From assembly GCA_019408975.1 (NCBI GenBank), contig DXVA01000320.1, positions 1-5,197 on the forward strand: a DNA stretch of 5,197 bases. Reading direction: 5' to 3'. Below, piece after piece: positions 1 through 5,197 of this stretch. Each line of letters starts with the position of its first letter. Positions within the stretch are counted from its first letter, which is position 1. Source of the stretch: Lentisphaeria bacterium (GTDB taxonomy: Bacteria > Verrucomicrobiota > Lentisphaeria > Victivallales > UBA1829). The notes under the pieces are model-generated. The model made no database searches, was not told the origin of the DNA, and worked only from the letters and a program-made list of their open reading frames with translations. The position numbers and the translations under genes are program-made.

Positions 1-2
1 GC

Positions 3-1628
3 ATCAATGTGATCTGTTCGGACAAGACCGGCACGCTGACAGAAAACCGGATGACTGTAACGGACATTTTTTCGGGAGGTTCGCTTTATCCGCCTGAAAA
101 ACTGAAAAATGATTTTCTGATGGAGAATTTCTGCGTCAACTCCACGGCGGAAGTTTATTTCAGGGAGAACGGCGCCCCCCGCTTCATCGGCAATCCGACG
201 GAGTGCGCCCTGCTGACTGCTGCCCGTAAAAGCGGGGTGGAGTATCAGGCTTGCCGTTCCTCCTCGGCGCTGCTGTATGTTTTCCCGTTTTCTTCCGAAA
301 CCAAGAATATGACGACTGTTCTGAAGAAGGAGGGGGGAGTCCGGGTTTATACGAAAGGCAGTCCGGAGAAGATACTTTCCATGTGCGCCGTGTCCGGAAC
401 GGAAAAAGACGCGGCGGAGGCGGCGATCCGTGATTTCCAGAGCAGGGCGGGGCGGGTTCTGGCGTTTGCGCACCGCGATATGCCGGAGCTTGGCAATTAT
501 GCGTGCTGCCGGGATGAAATTGAGTGCGGCATGGAGTTTGACGGTTTTGCCGTGATTTCGGACCCGCTGCGTTCCGATGTGCCGGAAGCTGTGGAACGAT
601 GCAGAAACGCCGGAATCGACCTGAAGATCCTGACCGGCGACAACATTGTGACGGCTTCCGCAATCGCAGCCGAGTTGAACCTGCTGGATGATTCCCATAC
701 CGCAGTGGAAGCGGGCGAGCTGGAGAGAATGTCCGATAGCGAGTTCACCGCCGCTCTGGCGCGGGTCCGGGTGATTGCGCGCAGTACTCCGCTCGTCAAG
801 ATGCGCGTCGTCAATACCCTGAAATCTCTGGGAAATGTCGTAGCAGTGACCGGCGACGGAATCAATGATGCGCCTGCGATCAAGAATGCGGATGTCGGTG
901 TGGCGATGGGCATCACCGGGACTGAGGTCTCAAAGGAGGCAAGCGATATTGTCCTGCTGGACGATTCTTTTTCGACAATCGTCCGGGCGGTCCAGTGGGG
1001 ACGCGGGATCTATGAGAATTTCCAGCGTTTCATTCAGTTTCAGCTGACGGTCAATCTTTCTTCTGTGGCGGTTGTTCTTGCCTCGATCCTGCTGGGCTTC
1101 AAGACGCCGTTCACCGCGCTCCAGCTGCTCTGGGTGAACATCATCATGGACGGACCGCCCGCGCTGACTCTTGGGCTGGAGCCGATCCGCGATGACTTGA
1201 TGAAGCGGCGTCCCGTCGCGCGGAATTCAAGCATTGTCTCGAAAGACATGCTTTGCAATATTGCCTTGAACGGCATTTTCATCGCCTTGGTTTTTCTCGC
1301 GCAGGAACGCTGGAATTTTCTCGGCGCCGCGCCGGAACAGAAAAGTACGGTACTGTTTACATTGTTCGTTGTATTCCAGCTTTTCAACGCATTCAACAGC
1401 CGTGAACTTTCCGATACCAGCATCTTCCTGAATCTGAGCAAGAATCACCTGATGCTTGGTGTTTTTGCCCTGACCTTCGGATTGCAGGTCGTCATTACGC
1501 AGTGGGGCGGGGCGTTTTTCAATACACAGCCGCTTCCGCTGTCCGTATGGGGCGGAATCCTTGCCGCCGGATTTTCCGTGATTCTTTTTGCCGAATTCAT
1601 CAAGGCAATACGCAGGATAGCGGGATAG
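3..1628 (+). CDS. Calcium-transporting P-type ATPase, PMCA type (5'-partial, C-terminal portion)
   Basis: ATP-driven cation pump of the inner membrane, most likely exporting Ca2+ from the cytoplasm. The reading frame is open to the left edge (Ile-Asn-Val before the motif), so the GTG at 9 is an internal Val codon, not the start; the actuator domain and M1-M4 lie outside. Numbering from that Val, I see: the phosphorylation motif DKTGT at 5-9; the nucleotide-binding signatures GNPTECALL (61-69) and KGSPE (116-120); DPLR (185-188); TGD (209-211); and the hinge motif TGDGINDAP (281-289). Six hydrophobic segments follow (about 344-362, 368-390, 412-430, 446-463, 481-498, 511-530), fitting M5-M10. 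M6 has the ion-binding WVNIIMD pattern (N377, D381). M5 (QFQLTVNLSSVAVV) lacks the site-I Glu of SERCA, as in PMCA pumps, and FNAFNSR in M8 also resembles PMCA. The protein ends shortly after M10, with no calmodulin-binding tail. Family assignment is strong; Ca2+ specificity is inferred, since M4 is not visible. Confidence 0.93.
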   Translation: MNVICSDKTGTLTENRMTVTDIFSGGSLYPPEKLKNDFLMENFCVNSTAEVYFRENGAPRFIGNPTECALLTAARKSGVEYQACRSSSALLYVFPFSSETKNMTTVLKKEGGVRVYTKGSPEKILSMCAVSGTEKDAAEAAIRDFQSRAGRVLAFAHRDMPELGNYACCRDEIECGMEFDGFAVISDPLRSDVPEAVERCRNAGIDLKILTGDNIVTASAIAAELNLLDDSHTAVEAGELERMSDSEFTAALARVRVIARSTPLVKMRVVNTLKSLGNVVAVTGDGINDAPAIKNADVGVAMGITGTEVSKEASDIVLLDDSFSTIVRAVQWGRGIYENFQRFIQFQLTVNLSSVAVVLASILLGFKTPFTALQLLWVNIIMDGPPALTLGLEPIRDDLMKRRPVARNSSIVSKDMLCNIALNGIFIALVFLAQERWNFLGAAPEQKSTVLFTLFVVFQLFNAFNSRELSDTSIFLNLSKNHLMLGVFALTFGLQVVITQWGGAFFNTQPLPLSVWGGILAAGFSVILFAEFIKAIRRIAG

Positions 1629-1630
1629 AG

Positions 1631-1642
1631 AAGCTGCAGCTT
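1631..1642. terminator. Short palindrome between convergent genes, possible weak bidirectional terminator
   Basis: The 24 bases between the ATPase stop (1628) and the tilS stop (1653) contain the perfect 12-base palindrome aagctgcagctt. On the + strand it is followed by gagttttcc, with a run of only four T. As a hairpin it gives at most a 4-bp stem with a tgca loop, which is weak. The position between two convergent genes is where a shared terminator is expected, but stem and T-run are both poor, so this is a tentative call. Confidence 0.25.
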
Positions 1643-1652
1643 GAGTTTTCCT

Positions 1653-3032
1653 TCATTCCCGGCTGCGGACTGCCAGCAGTTTCAGAACCTGTCTGGCTGC
1701 CGGGGTGACGGGGGCAAAGGCGGAATTTTTGACGAAAGGAATCCAGAGGATCGTTCCTGAACTGTTCCTGATGACGGGCAGGATGCGTTTTTGCTCCATC
1801 GGGACGCCTGCATCGGAAAACAGTTTTTTCAGGGATACCGGATTCCGCTTCCCGAACGGCACCATACGGTCGCCTGTTCTCCAGGTCGAAACCGTCAATG
1901 CGCCGTTGAGTTGTGAAGCGTCAAAGAATGCGGCGCTTTTATCGGTCGTGAACAGCATTTCCTCCTGGGAGATGAACTCAGCCGTCAGTATCGTCGAGCC
2001 GTATTCCATACGATTTTTCTTCCGGCAATCCCAGACGATATCGCGCAGAATCTGTGGCGGGAGTTTTTTTTCGCAGATGACTTTTCCCGCTTTCACTGCA
2101 AGACGGTAATCCTTCCGCCCGCTGATCGGAATGATGCGGCGGCGCCCGGAATCGGGCAGGGCGAGTGTTGCGGAAAAACGTTCGATCAGATTGGAGTCCG
2201 GAATGATGTCGTTTCCGGCTGTTTCCGTGAGAAAACGCCGGAGGACACGCGGCAGGAGCGCCGGCGGAAGCGATCTCCAGTCTGCGGCGGCAGAACCGGC
2301 GCGGAGGTTCCGGTATGCATTGTCCGCGGATTCCTCCAGAAATGCAGAATCTTCGGCAAGGGTGCGGACGGATTGCAGGATTCCCGCTTCGGCAAACGGG
2401 AACTCTTTGCGTATTTCCGGCAGAAGCCAGTTCCGGATCAGATTGCGCTTATAGACGGAGGAGTCATTGGTTGCATCGTGCCGCCAGTCCATGACATTCT
2501 GCTCCCGCAGAAACTGCTCCAGCTCCGGTTTGGTGTAATTGAGAAAGGGGCGGATGAAGGTTGTGCGCCCGATTTTCTGGACGAAACGCATGGAGCTGAG
2601 CCCCGTGGAGTTGGAACCTCGGAAAAGACGCAGGAATACATTTTCGATCCGGTCGCCGGAATGGTGCCCGAGAGCGACCAGCGAGTGTTCGGGATTGAAG
2701 ATGATCTTGCGCCAGTATTCCAGGCGTATGCGCCGTGCCGCCTCTTCGTCGCCTTCGCCCCGCAGTTTGTTGTGGGGCACATCGATGCGGAACAGTGCGC
2801 ACGGGATATTTCTTTGCGCGCAGAGTCTTTTGCAGAATTCCGCGTCCGCAATGGATGCGCGCCCCCGGAACCCGTGTTCAAAATGAACCGCTTCCAATAC
2901 GAAACCCGCCTGTTCCTTTTGAGAATCCAGAAACAGAAGCAGGGCAAGGGAATCCGCGCCGCCGCTGAGCGAGCAGAAGATCTTCCTGCCTTTGAGAAGA
3001 GATATGATTTCGGGAGGAAAAGAGAGTTTCAT
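1653..3032 (-). CDS. tilS: tRNA(Ile)-lysidine synthase TilS
   Basis: Cytoplasmic enzyme that uses ATP and lysine to convert C34 of the CAU anticodon of a tRNA-Ile to lysidine, switching it from Met to Ile charging and AUG to AUA reading; normally essential in bacteria. The N-terminal PP-loop ATPase domain has SGGADS at 23-28, HFEHGFRG (50-57, the usual NHGLR region), EEAARRIR (96-103), GHHSGDRIEN (122-131) followed by RLFRGSNSTGLSSM (135-148), and DATNDS then RNLIR (186-200). The C-terminal domain has the TilS signature TGDRMVPFG (386-394), KKLFSDAGVP (402-411) and ILWIPFV (428-434). The 459-residue length is usual for two-domain TilS. The ATG at 3032 is the only nearby start codon and puts the PP-loop at the usual distance from the N terminus, but no Shine-Dalgarno precedes it. 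It lies just downstream of the trxA terminator and converges on the ATPase gene. The family's usual DDQxET is GDRIEN here. Confidence 0.95.
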   Translation of the reverse strand: MKLSFPPEIISLLKGRKIFCSLSGGADSLALLLFLDSQKEQAGFVLEAVHFEHGFRGRASIADAEFCKRLCAQRNIPCALFRIDVPHNKLRGEGDEEAARRIRLEYWRKIIFNPEHSLVALGHHSGDRIENVFLRLFRGSNSTGLSSMRFVQKIGRTTFIRPFLNYTKPELEQFLREQNVMDWRHDATNDSSVYKRNLIRNWLLPEIRKEFPFAEAGILQSVRTLAEDSAFLEESADNAYRNLRAGSAAADWRSLPPALLPRVLRRFLTETAGNDIIPDSNLIERFSATLALPDSGRRRIIPISGRKDYRLAVKAGKVICEKKLPPQILRDIVWDCRKKNRMEYGSTILTAEFISQEEMLFTTDKSAAFFDASQLNGALTVSTWRTGDRMVPFGKRNPVSLKKLFSDAGVPMEQKRILPVIRNSSGTILWIPFVKNSAFAPVTPAARQVLKLLAVRSRE

Positions 3033-3042
3033 GGGCGGATAT

Positions 3043-3069
3043 GAAAAAGCCGGGTTCTGAAACCCGGCT
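3043..3069 (-). terminator. Rho-independent terminator of trxA
   Basis: On the minus strand a perfect 9-bp stem (AGCCGGGTT, loop TCAG, AACCCGGCT; 3048-3069) runs into TTTTT then C. It begins 17 bases after the trxA stop codon. The stem is strong, while the T-run is short (five T, the first of which closes the stem). The end of the T-run is only 11 bases from the tilS ATG, so any transcript from trxA into tilS must read through this hairpin. Confidence 0.8.
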
Positions 3070-3086
3070 GAATGGTTTTGCGATGA

Positions 3087-3410
3087 TCAGGCGTTTGCCG
3101 CGTCTTCGATTGCTTTGATCAAAGTGGCTTTGTCCTGAACTCCGTTGAACTGTTTTACGACTGTGCCGTCCTTCAGAATGAAGATCGCCGGAATATTGCG
3201 GACTCCGAATTTCACGGTCTGCTGCTGAACGTCATCCACATTTGCCTTGAGGATGAGCGCCTTGTCTCCGATCTCCGCCGCGACCTGATCCAGAATCGGG
3301 GAGAGCATCTTGCAGGGACCGCACCACTCCGCCCAGAAATCAAGCAGGCAGACGCCTTTGGATGTTGCTTCGTCGAAATTTTCCGCTGTGACATGTATTA
3401 CTTCAGCCAT
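3087..3410 (-). CDS. trxA: Thioredoxin TrxA
   Basis: Small cytoplasmic dithiol-disulfide oxidoreductase that reduces protein disulfides and is recycled by thioredoxin reductase (not encoded here). The single thioredoxin-fold domain fills the 107-residue protein, the classical length. Visible hallmarks are the active site WCGPCK at 29-34 (catalytic Cys30 and Cys33), the buried acidic Asp24 in LDFWAEWC, the cis-proline Pro74 in RNIPAIF, and the C-terminal KDG turn (80-82) with FNG (88-90). There is no signal peptide, so it is cytoplasmic rather than an exported thiol-disulfide protein. The ATG at 3410 is preceded by AAGGAG at 7-base spacing, the best ribosome binding site in the window. A -35-like box lies about 75 bases upstream and a hairpin terminator follows the stop, so it probably forms its own transcription unit. 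Confidence 0.96.
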   Translation of the reverse strand: MAEVIHVTAENFDEATSKGVCLLDFWAEWCGPCKMLSPILDQVAAEIGDKALILKANVDDVQQQTVKFGVRNIPAIFILKDGTVVKQFNGVQDKATLIKAIEDAANA

Positions 3411-3414
3411 GATT

Positions 3415-3420
3415 CTTCTC
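3415..3420 (-). promoter_or_regulatory. Shine-Dalgarno of trxA
   Basis: The minus strand reads AAGGAGAAGAATC immediately before the ATG at 3410, a strong AGGAG match at suitable spacing. It supports this start over any alternative. It is the only clear Shine-Dalgarno ahead of a start codon in the window. Confidence 0.75.
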
Positions 3421-3457
3421 CTTCATTGTTTAATTTTCCGGTTGAGTTTTCACCCCT

Positions 3458-3488
3458 ATAACTAAAGCTTAATTCCCGGATTTGTCAA
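3458..3488 (-). promoter_or_regulatory. Candidate sigma70-type promoter for trxA
   Basis: On the minus strand a perfect TTGACA -35 hexamer lies at 3488-3483. An AT-rich stretch follows; the -10 could be TAGTTA (18-base spacing) or AGTTAT (19-base spacing), both poor matches to TATAAT. Transcription starting just downstream would give a 5' leader of about 45-50 bases carrying the AAGGAG site. The -35 is convincing and the -10 is not, so promoter strength or factor dependence cannot be judged. Confidence 0.5.
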
Positions 3489-3508
3489 GCCCCCAAACGG
3501 GGGATTTG
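3486..3508 (-). terminator. GC hairpin after the nuclease-like gene, possible terminator
   Basis: Minus-strand CCCCC-GTTT-GGGGG (3503-3490) forms a 5-bp all-GC stem, extendable by CAA/TTG pairs across a small internal loop. It begins about 13 bases after the stop of the 328-residue gene. It is followed by CTTGACA rather than a T-run, so it is not a canonical intrinsic terminator. It may instead be a 3'-end stabiliser or a weak terminator. Its 3' arm overlaps the trxA -35 box. Confidence 0.35.
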
Positions 3509-3516
3509 CAAAAAAC

Positions 3517-4503
3517 TCAGCATTCGAGATAGGAGCAGACTCCTTGGAACAGACAGCGCGAACAGCGCCGCGGTTCCCTTGACGGCGGAAAATCTTTCAA
3601 AGAAGTTGACGAAGACGGAAGGACGGCGAGCATTTCACCCGCAGAGTCGTGAATCAGTTTTTCTTCTGCGGGAGAGGGCGCATAACTGTCCTCTGCGACG
3701 CTTCCCGCACACTGTATGAAAGAGCGGCATTCTATGGCGGCGGTATTGTAACGCCCTGAAACATAACTTGCAAAAAGTGCGTCGGCAAGGTTCTCCTGCG
3801 CATCTGCATAGGAAACTTTCGGGCGGTCCTGCTCCTGCGGATAGAGATTGAACTCCAGTGAAAGAATACCGCCTTGGCTGAATGCGAAAATGCGCGGGCG
3901 CAGGTAAACCGGAAGGGAACCGCAGCGCATCAGAATGAAATCCGGCGGAACGCGCCATGAAAGCACATCCGTTTCGAGTATTCTTTCAAGCAGTGCGGAG
4001 CCGGGCAGAAAAGCGAAAAATTCCTTGTAGAACTCTTTGCATTCTTTCAGAATCTCTTTGACGCAGGAAAAACGTCCTGTCCGGTAATAGAGATCAAACA
4101 GGGAAAGTTTTTTCGGATCGTTGAGATACTCCCGTTTTTCCAGAAAAACACCTGCAAGAAAGATGCGGTGCGACAAACGCAGTTTCAGCGTGTGAATCAG
4201 TTCCTCCCTGCGCCTGTGCTTCGGCACGTTCTTCAGTTGGAGCAAAGCCTCCGCAAGGGAAGCCTCAAGCATTTCCGCAAGCCATGCGGGGAAAGTCCGG
4301 AGATATTTTTCCGTGAATGCCTTGCGCGCGATCTGCGAAGCTCCGGCATCCCATCCGCCCTGCGCGATGTAATAACGGATCAGGTAAGCGCGCCGACAGG
4401 AATGGAAAAGACGGTGTTTTCCCGCCGACCAGGAAAACGTATCCTGTGAAATGTCCTTGAGCCACAGGGAGGACTGAAGGACACTTTTACGGAAATCATG
4501 CAT
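3517..4503 (-). CDS. PD-(D/E)XK nuclease-like protein with four-cysteine Fe-S signature, catalytic residues apparently lost
   Basis: Soluble 328-residue protein with no signal peptide or membrane segment. The N-terminal FSWSAGKHRLFHSCRRAYLIRYY region is given here in pieces: FSWSA (23-27), then SCRRAYLIRYY (35-45). This resembles the opening of Cas4/AddB-like PD-(D/E)XK nucleases, in which one Cys (C36 here) joins three C-terminal Cys to hold a 4Fe-4S cluster. The C terminus supplies exactly that pattern, C314-x2-C317-x5-C323, plus a final C328. The nuclease core is harder to see. VYLRPRIFAF (199-208) then LSLEFN (214-219) falls where the family usually has a P-D strand and a D-W/Y-K-T motif, giving Arg204, Glu217 and Asn219. 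The usual motif-I His region reads EMLEASL (77-83), without His. The fold is therefore probably kept and the activity lost, though a divergent active site is possible. The start ATG overlaps the sppA stop (TGATG). Cellular role unknown; I would not call it Cas4. Confidence 0.6.
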   Translation of the reverse strand: MHDFRKSVLQSSLWLKDISQDTFSWSAGKHRLFHSCRRAYLIRYYIAQGGWDAGASQIARKAFTEKYLRTFPAWLAEMLEASLAEALLQLKNVPKHRRREELIHTLKLRLSHRIFLAGVFLEKREYLNDPKKLSLFDLYYRTGRFSCVKEILKECKEFYKEFFAFLPGSALLERILETDVLSWRVPPDFILMRCGSLPVYLRPRIFAFSQGGILSLEFNLYPQEQDRPKVSYADAQENLADALFASYVSGRYNTAAIECRSFIQCAGSVAEDSYAPSPAEEKLIHDSAGEMLAVLPSSSTSLKDFPPSREPRRCSRCLFQGVCSYLEC

Positions 4504-4505
4504 CA
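4501..4505 (-). promoter_or_regulatory. TGATG stop/start overlap, translational coupling junction
   Basis: On the minus strand the sppA stop TGA and the ATG of the nuclease-like gene share one A (TGATG). The bases just upstream (CTGCCGGCCGATTTC) contain no Shine-Dalgarno, so the downstream start probably depends on ribosomes terminating on sppA. This also supports the chosen start and a common transcript. Confidence 0.7.
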
Positions 4506-5197
4506 GAAATCGGCCGGCAGGTAATAGAGTCTGCCTTTCTGCGGGCGGAATGTGTTGGCTGGCTCCCCCTGCAGAGAGATGTTGACCGGTTGTGCTCTCG
4601 AGCTCATCAGGTCGAAGAATCTTGAGAAAGAGAATGTCTCCTCATACCGGATGACTGCGTAGTTGCCTTCGATTCCGGCAAGATTGACGGCTTCCGCGAC
4701 GGCGTCTTTGAAATAGCCGAGCTTGTCTACGAGTCCGAGTTTCAATGCCTGCTGCCCGTCAAAAATCCTGCCGTCGCCTATGATCGAAGTTTTGATTTTT
4801 TCCGCCGGAATATTGCGTGACTTTGCGACGATGTTCACGAAAACGTCGTAGGTATTGTTGACCAGTTTCTGAATGACCTCCACTTCCTGCGGCGTGCGCG
4901 CCCGTCCGCCGTTGAGCATGTCCTTCATCCTGCCGGATGTGTAGACCTCCGACTGGAGCCCGATTTTTTCAAAGAGCTTCTGATAATTGTAGGTTGAGAT
5001 GATGACGCCGATGCTGCCGGTCAGAGTCAGTTTGTTGGCGATGATCGGACGGCAGCCCGCCGCGATGTAATACCCGCCGCTCGCCGCAATGGAGTTCATC
5101 ATTGCAATGACCGGTTTCTTCGCGCGGACATTCAGCACTTCTTCATAAATCTCGTCGGACGCCGTCACTTCCCCGCCGGGTGTGTTCAGATTCATGA
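4503..5197 (-). CDS. sppA: Signal peptide peptidase SppA, S49 family serine protease (5'-partial)
   Basis: Membrane-associated serine protease that degrades signal peptides left after secretion. The frame is open to the right edge. The Met at 5195 lies inside the family's conserved R/L-x-N-x-P-G-G strand, so it is an internal residue; the membrane anchor and N-terminal half are outside. Counting from that Met, the visible motifs are NTPGGEVTASDEIY (4-17), KPVIAMM (27-33), AASGGYYIAAG (37-47) with nucleophile Ser39, and NKLTLTGSIGVI (54-65). The general base is Lys91 in TSGRMKD. The Ser-to-Lys spacing of 52 residues equals that of Bacillus subtilis SppA (Ser147/Lys199), pointing to the short single-domain SppA with a Ser-Lys dyad rather than the duplicated E. 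coli type. GRIFDGQQALKLGLVDKLG (142-160) is the typical C-terminal signature. A roughly 50-residue tail follows. The gene ends in a TGATG overlap with the nuclease-like gene. Confidence 0.92.
   Translation of the reverse strand, partial: MNLNTPGGEVTASDEIYEEVLNVRAKKPVIAMMNSIAASGGYYIAAGCRPIIANKLTLTGSIGVIISTYNYQKLFEKIGLQSEVYTSGRMKDMLNGGRARTPQEVEVIQKLVNNTYDVFVNIVAKSRNIPAEKIKTSIIGDGRIFDGQQALKLGLVDKLGYFKDAVAEAVNLAGIEGNYAVIRYEETFSFSRFFDLMSSRAQPVNISLQGEPANTFRPQKGRLYYLPADF

Noticed and set aside
327..339. Purine-rich aaggaggggggag inside the ATPase gene as an internal ribosome binding site
   Set aside because: No start codon follows at a usable distance in any frame that encodes a plausible protein; it encodes Lys-Glu-Gly-Gly of the ATPase.
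443..462. G-rich run in the ATPase gene as a possible G-quadruplex
   Set aside because: Only three runs of three or more G are followed by a GG, and the bases are explained by Gly, Arg and Ala codons of a conserved protein.
184..663. A 159-codon minus-strand open frame inside the ATPase gene
   Set aside because: Rich in Pro, Arg and Ser with no domain character, typical of the reverse reading of a GC-leaning gene; the ATPase motifs on the + strand are unambiguous.
2373..3044. A 223-codon open frame on the + strand, antisense to tilS
   Set aside because: It lies wholly over a well-supported tilS gene, shows no recognisable domain, has no ribosome binding site ahead of it, and several other antisense frames are open in the same region as expected from the base composition.
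3403..3426. A seven-codon upstream frame (ATG at 3426, stop at 3403) overlapping the trxA Shine-Dalgarno and start
   Set aside because: It has no Shine-Dalgarno of its own and contains that of trxA; a frame this short is easily produced by chance. There is no sign of a leader peptide.
3517..4503. Calling the Fe-S nuclease-like protein Cas4 or AddB and proposing a CRISPR or recombination locus
   Set aside because: No cas genes, no direct repeats or spacers and no addA/recB-like helicase are present, and the catalytic motifs do not fit.

Overview
The window is a compact bacterial chromosomal segment with almost no free space. It holds five protein-coding genes, two of them cut by the window edges. 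By eye the base composition is balanced to slightly GC-rich. I see no RNA genes, insertion sequences, CRISPR repeats, phage genes or attachment sites. The gene content is mostly housekeeping. The taxon cannot be fixed from this. As far as I recall, relatives of the Fe-S nuclease-like protein occur in Planctomycetota/Lentisphaerota-type and some deltaproteobacterial genomes, so a PVC-group bacterium is a low-confidence guess.

Layout: the left third (to 1628, + strand) is the C-terminal part of a P-type ATPase of the plasma-membrane Ca2+-ATPase (PMCA) type, beginning just before its phosphorylated aspartate. It converges, with only 24 bases between stop codons, on a run of four minus-strand genes. 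Read in their direction of transcription (right to left) these are: an SppA-type S49 serine peptidase (5' end outside the window); a 328-residue protein resembling the PD-(D/E)XK nuclease superfamily with a Cas4/AddB-type four-cysteine cluster, joined to sppA by a TGATG stop/start overlap; a thioredoxin (trxA) with its own -35-like box and a good Shine-Dalgarno; and the tRNA(Ile)-lysidine synthase tilS, separated from trxA by a clear hairpin terminator.

Functional picture: the first two minus-strand genes look translationally coupled. trxA appears to be a separate transcription unit bounded by a hairpin on each side. tilS starts 11 bases after the trxA terminator and has no obvious ribosome binding site, so how it is expressed is unclear. 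The most unusual item is the nuclease-like protein: its four Fe-S-type cysteines are intact, but the positions where the catalytic His, Asp, Asp/Glu and Lys should lie appear substituted. That suggests a non-catalytic, possibly structural or nucleic-acid-binding derivative, coupled to a membrane protease gene for no obvious reason.
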